DNA of 64,000 bases from the NCBI GenBank assembly GCA_013368315.1, contig JAACJM010000013.1, positions 186,001 through 250,000 of the forward strand, read 5' to 3'. Each line of letters begins with the position of its first letter. Within the stretch, counting starts at the first letter, position 1. The stretch is from Tetrapyrgos nigripes (Eukaryota; Basidiomycota; Agaricomycetes; Agaricales; Campanellaceae). Below are positions 60,001-64,000 of the stretch, piece after piece. The notes below the pieces were generated by a model, which saw only the letters and a list, made by a program, of their open reading frames with translations, ran no database searches and was not told the DNA's origin. The position numbers and the translations under genes were made by a program.

Positions 60001-60035
60001 GTACCGTGAGAACTTTAAAACTTGTTGCAGACGAC
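57031..60035. other. Gene-free 3 kb, T/C-rich in its first half
   Basis: 57060-58460 is strongly biased to T and C on the plus strand, with T runs at about 57300-57330 and many CTTT/TCTC words. Open frames there are Phe/Leu/Ser-rich by-products of this bias. It may be an unusually long 3' UTR of the coiled-coil gene. 58.5-60.0 kb has ordinary composition and no recognised gene. GGTACCGGTGT is repeated at about 59065 and 59145. A short GTAAGT...GCAG intron-like segment (59997-60030) stands just before the next start. Confidence 0.55.
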
Positions 60036-60608
60036 ATGCTGGGACGTCGACTGCAGCTGGCAACTCGTCCCTTCACTCGAGGCTACGCTCCCAAATGGCC
60101 AAGACCAAAGCCTGGTACCTCAGAGAGACCCCCAATGCGCCATGCAGATCCTCTGGTTAACAGCGAAAACGCCGTCATCACAAAGTTATCCGACGAAGAC
60201 CTCACTTTCATTCACCGTCCTCCTCCAACATCTCCTTCACCTCTTTCTTACTCCACAAACCCCGTCTCTCCTCTCCTCAGACCTCCAAAGGCACCCACAA
60301 ACGCGCCATTGCCTCCGCTCATACGACCTACAGCCGAAAAACCTCAGCCTGAACGAGCTTCCGATGAGGTGGTCGCAGAGATACGCCGTCTTCGCGCATT
60401 AGACCCCATAACGTATACTCGAGGGGTTCTCGCTCGCAAATTCGGCGTCACTCAAAACTTTGTCGGTATGATTGCAGCAACAAAAAAGACAACGAGAAAA
60501 CCTCTCATACGGATAAGGGACGCGTCACACGAAGAGAACAGGCAGAAATGGAGCGAGAGGAGGTCATTGGTTATGACTGTTAGGAAAAAACGACGGCAGC
60601 TCTGGTGA
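60036..60608 (+). CDS. MRPL20: Mitochondrial large-subunit ribosomal protein mL58 (MRPL20 family)
   Basis: Fungal mitoribosome large-subunit protein (yeast Mrpl20). The 190-aa product begins with a basic presequence (MLGRRLQLATRPFTRG). The Pro-rich middle leads to the conserved C-terminal block EIRRLRALDPITYTRGVLAR, KFGVTQNFVGMIA and KWSERRSLV, ending in KKRRQLW. The start at 60036 was chosen because the presequence begins there and a short intron-like GTAAGT...GCAG ends five bases before it. Single coding exon. Length and end pattern fit the family. Confidence 0.85.
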   Translation: MLGRRLQLATRPFTRGYAPKWPRPKPGTSERPPMRHADPLVNSENAVITKLSDEDLTFIHRPPPTSPSPLSYSTNPVSPLLRPPKAPTNAPLPPLIRPTAEKPQPERASDEVVAEIRRLRALDPITYTRGVLARKFGVTQNFVGMIAATKKTTRKPLIRIRDASHEENRQKWSERRSLVMTVRKKRRQLW

Positions 60609-60915
60609 TACTTTATTGAAGACGTAATGCGCTTTCGTGCGGAGAGAGTCGTGAGTCCTTTTACTCCTCCAGGATCCTTACCAAAATCAGCAGTGTCTCA
60701 TTGCTCGATCTAGATCCACCGTTATAGACGCGTCAAATGGGGTTTTGACTTAGACTACGTTAGTACTCGTGATTAGCCAGCGGAAGGCCGATCGAGGTCC
60801 AGTACTCTTTAATTCATACTCCTCATTCCTCCGAGGTGTTCCTTGTCTCTCCGTGTCTTGAAATTTCCAATCACATTTCAGAGGTTTCCTCTTCAGTACG
60901 AAGATCTCAATTCAC
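60609..60915. other. Intergenic upstream of malic enzyme
   Basis: About 300 bp with no recognisable gene; contains the 3' end of the mL58 transcript and the malic enzyme promoter. Confidence 0.55.
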
Positions 60916-61050
60916 ATGAGTATATTTCACAATCTAGATTTCTTTCCGAGTAAACCCTCAAGCTCGTCCAAATGCATCAGTTCAGCTCTCAAGCCCCCAC
61001 TATTTAACTGTAATGAGAGGCAGACTTCCACTCCAAATCATCCCCCCAAG

Positions 61051-63631
61051 ATGTCCGTCGCAGTGCAGAACTCTTCTCATATACCATTTGGGTTTCCTGC
61101 CCAAGTTCCTCCTCATCTCGCCGAGACCGACCACATTCAAAGGTGTCTTACCCAGCTTCGCAGCAAGACCCAAGGAATCGAGAAGTATATCTTTCTCAAC
61201 GGTCTCAAAGAACGCGACCCCGAGCTTTTCTACAAGATTTTACTCTGTAACATGATGGAAATTGTGCCCATTCTGTACACGCCGACTGTAAGTCCCATTT
61301 GACTGTCGCTCTTGTTCCTCGAATATGACTCATGGTCTCATTTCAGGTTGGCGATGCCTGCATGAACTATTCCCATATCTGGCGTCGAGCTGAAGGTTTG
61401 TACGTCTCCATTACACACAAGGGGCGTATTCGCGAAGTTTTGCGAAGCTGGCCGGTGGGTCCAGCTGCTCGAATTGCAGTCGTCACTGACGGTGAGTGAG
61501 ACCGGATCCTAGATGTGTTTACGCATCGACTGATATGTCGTTTAGGTTCTCGTATTCTTGGTTTGGGCGACCTTGGGGCTAATGGATTACCCGTGAGTGT
61601 TCCAAGGTGGCTCTTCATCCGTCATTGCTGGAACTGACATATTCCGTTATTCCCTCGACTATAGATTAGCATTGGGAAACTGTAAGTCTACAGCTTCATT
61701 TTTACTCGACGTCATTTTACTGCACACGACCACCTTCGGCCTTCTGTCTCTACCACTTTTCACTTTCATCTTTTTTTTTTTTTTTTCGTTCACTCATTAT
61801 CTATGACTCCAGGGATCTCTACATCGCTGGCGCTGGCATTAAACCTTCTACTACAGTTCCCATTTGTCTCGACGTCGGCACAGACACGGAAAGATACCTG
61901 AACGATCCTCTGTACATCGGAGTACGTCAGAAGCGCCCCAAGCCTTCCGAGGTGCGCCTTTGTTTCTCGTGGAGCATTATTTTAGCGTTGCTTCCAAAAA
62001 TTGAATAGTCAAGTTACTAATGACCTCGTTCTATTTGCGTTTTGTGGAACAGATGGATGCGTTCATGGAAGAATTCATGTCTGCTATGGCTGAAGTCTTC
62101 CCACAGCTCCTCGTTCAATTCGAAGACTTCTCGACGGACAATGCTTTCAAATATTTGGACGTCTTCAGAAGCAGGTATCCTTGCTTCAATGACGATGTAT
62201 GTGGACAGTCTTGACCTATCTCCGCGCCTTCGTCTTTCTCACTCCTCTTCACGTTCACAGATTCAAGGAACAGGTAAAGCCAGCCTTTTCTTTTATCGGC
62301 AATTCGTTCTGCCATTCGATTTCACTTTTAGACTCGTTTTGTTTTGTTTCCTGCTTCTGTGATCTCACGCCTAGTCTTTCAACAGGTGCCGTCGTTCTCT
62401 CTGGCTTTATCAATGGAGCACGCCTGTCTTCCGCAGCCAGCGGGCTCCCCTGTCGGAACATAAGATATTGTTCCTTGGGGCAGGCTCTAGCGGGATTGGA
62501 GTAGCAAAAATGGTATTAGCTGACGTCTTTCTGCCTGATGTCCTCCTAACAATCGATGTCCTAACAGTTGATGTCCTTCTTCACTTCCATGGGAATCAGC
62601 GAGGAAGAGGCCAAGAAGAAGATATACGTCAGTGTTTTACCTATTTTTTCTTGGCTATTCATTCTCTCATCTCTTTTTGTAGACCGTGGATTCGAAGGGC
62701 CTGGTCACGCTTGATAGGGAAGGATTACAGGAACACAAAAAGTGTGAGTATTTTTGTAGCCTATCTCGAGCCTACTTGTTTATCATTGGCTTCATTAGAT
62801 TTTGCTCGCACGGATTATCATGGCCCTCCACTCAAGAAGTTGGCTGAGATTGTTGAGTATGTCAAACCTACTGCGTTATTGGGTTTGAGTACTTTGAGGG
62901 TAGGTACATGTGATTGTCGAGCTCTATTTTGCCCAATCTGACACTCGCGTTATGGTAACCTGTTACAGAATGCGTTCACAGAAGATGTGGTCAAGCTTAT
63001 GGCTACCATCAACAAACGACCTATCATATTCCCTCTTTCTAACCCCGTGTCGTTGTCTGAGGTCGACTTCGAGGATGCTATTAAATGGTAAGCGTATCTT
63101 TATCCTGACTGTTCTTCGACTTTGCTCAACATTCCCTTAACTCGAATTTAGGACCGATGGACAAGTAGTCTTTGCATCCGGCAGCCCCTACAATCCTGTC
63201 GAATACAAAGGCAAAGTCTATGAAGCTGGTCAAGGCAACAACATGTATCAATTCCCCGGCATTGGCCTCGGTGCTATTCTCTCCAAAGCCAAACTCGTCA
63301 CCGATGGAATGATTGAAAAGGCAGCAGTAGCATTGGCCATGTCTTTGAACGACGAAGAAAAGGCGAATGAGTTTGTGTACCCTAGGTTGTCGAGGATTAG
63401 GGACATTAGTGCCCTCGTTGCGTTGGCTGTGATGAGGGAAGCTCAGGCTGAGGTGAGGGCTATTGTCCTTGTGAAAGTGCAGAGTCTGACTGGTCCCACA
63501 TCCTTATCTTCCAGGGTGTGGATCAAAATGTCTTGTACAGAAGCCTTAGTGATGCGAACTTGTTGGAACATATCAGAAGCAAGATGTGGGAACCTAGCGA
63601 TAATATTTTGGACCACAACAGTCGTCTTTGA
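61051..63631 (+). CDS. MAE1: Malic enzyme (malate to pyruvate, NAD(P)-dependent), 14 exons, 1-nt frameshift
   Basis: Oxidative decarboxylation of malate to pyruvate. Family motifs: [66 protein letters not shown], the nucleotide site [15 protein letters not shown] and [18 protein letters not shown]. Exons: 61051-61287, 61347-61491, 61546-61592, 61665-61681, 61813-61951, 62053-62196, 62261-62273, 62386-62512, 62568-62627, 62683-62743, 62799-62899, 62969-63087, 63152-63452, 63515-63631. Exons of 17 and 13 nt encode part of the substrate and dinucleotide regions. In exon 8 the frame breaks at the C run 62447-62451: GLP must be followed by LSEHKILF, which needs one more C; as written the frame ends at TAG about 62502. 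About 542 aa with the base restored. An upstream in-frame ATG at 60916 adds 45 residues. Confidence 0.9.
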
Positions 63632-64000
63632 AGGAACCTGGAAACGTAGCAAATTGTTGTATTATTATTGTACTACCATTGTATTACTACCGAGATGGAC
63701 GAAAAGAGTTGGAAAAGTGTATCAATTGTCGGGATAGAAGGACCTTAACAAGCAAGATGATCTCGCGCGCGATACATTACCTGACCTCATACTCTGCCAA
63801 CAGACGGTCAAAGGGAGGGCCGCAACTTGGCGACGCCGCGTCCCTGACGGATCCCTTGCTTCAAGACCCTTTGACGCGAACTGAACGTCCTCCGACACAT
63901 TCACAGCCTGTAGTCCTTACATTGTAATATAGTACACTTCCGAGTGGCCAAACGATCGCTACCCAGTCTAATCCCCCTCGAACCAAGCTCTCTCGCGATA
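63632..64000. other. Downstream flank of malic enzyme
   Basis: About 370 bp to the window end; the 3' UTR and intergenic DNA. No further gene recognised. Confidence 0.6.

Overview
The window looks like nuclear DNA of a filamentous basidiomycete, most likely an Agaricomycete. Protein genes are cut by many short introns (about 50-70 nt, mostly GT-AG). The gene content fits as well: a DUF6534-type membrane protein, a CENP-B-type HTH protein without a transposase domain, a SPO71/Mug56-like PH protein, a Zn2Cys6 regulator with a fungal middle domain, and a Gypsy-class LTR retrotransposon. There is no sign of operons, CRISPR arrays or prokaryotic signals. No exact species can be named from sequence alone.

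Layout. 1-5108: the 3' part of a Gypsy retroelement (protease/RT/RNase H, then integrase), broken by two in-frame TGA codons and ending in AATAAA plus a 28-nt poly(A) tract. 6118-7320: secreted ferritin-like Rds1-type protein with an apparent frameshift. 7726-8935: unknown protein. 9259-14175: tandem pair of sugar transporters. 14460-18093 (-): SPO71/Mug56-like PH protein. 18389-20022 (-): mitochondrial alternative oxidase. 20.5-21.2 kb: small element with hAT-like terminal inverted repeats, at the edge of a gene desert reaching 26.6 kb. 26622-28375: CENP-B-type HTH protein. 28.4-32.1 kb: second desert. 32129-35257 (-): Zn2Cys6 regulator.

35.4-46.8 kb is a dense housekeeping block: TOM22, the complex I 39-kDa (NDUFA9) subunit, a UPF0390 nucleolar-type protein, SAS10/UTP3, FCF2, COQ5 and cullin-1. 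Three of its promoters are shared head-to-head promoters of 53-194 bp. 47.4-52.1 kb holds two copies of a DUF6534-type membrane protein gene: a decayed one and a downstream copy that can be read without a frame break across 24 exons, some only 10-18 nt long. Then come RTT109 (histone H3K56 acetyltransferase, with a 1-nt frameshift in a C run), a low-complexity coiled-coil protein, mitochondrial ribosomal protein mL58/MRPL20 and malic enzyme (also with a 1-nt frameshift in a C run).

How the genes work together. Five genes serve mitochondria (AOX, TOM22, NDUFA9, COQ5, mL58), and malic enzyme may add a sixth through an in-frame upstream start. AOX, NDUFA9 and COQ5 all act on the ubiquinone pool. 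SAS10, FCF2 and probably UPF0390 belong to ribosome biogenesis. The sequence does not show an obvious new multi-gene system. The most unusual things are the splicing architecture (microexons of 6, 10, 12, 13, 14, 16 and 17 nt, two GC-AG introns, stop-free introns divisible by three) and the recurrent single-base frameshifts. Exon boundaries were derived by hand from splice motifs and reading-frame continuity and have not been checked against RNA or databases.
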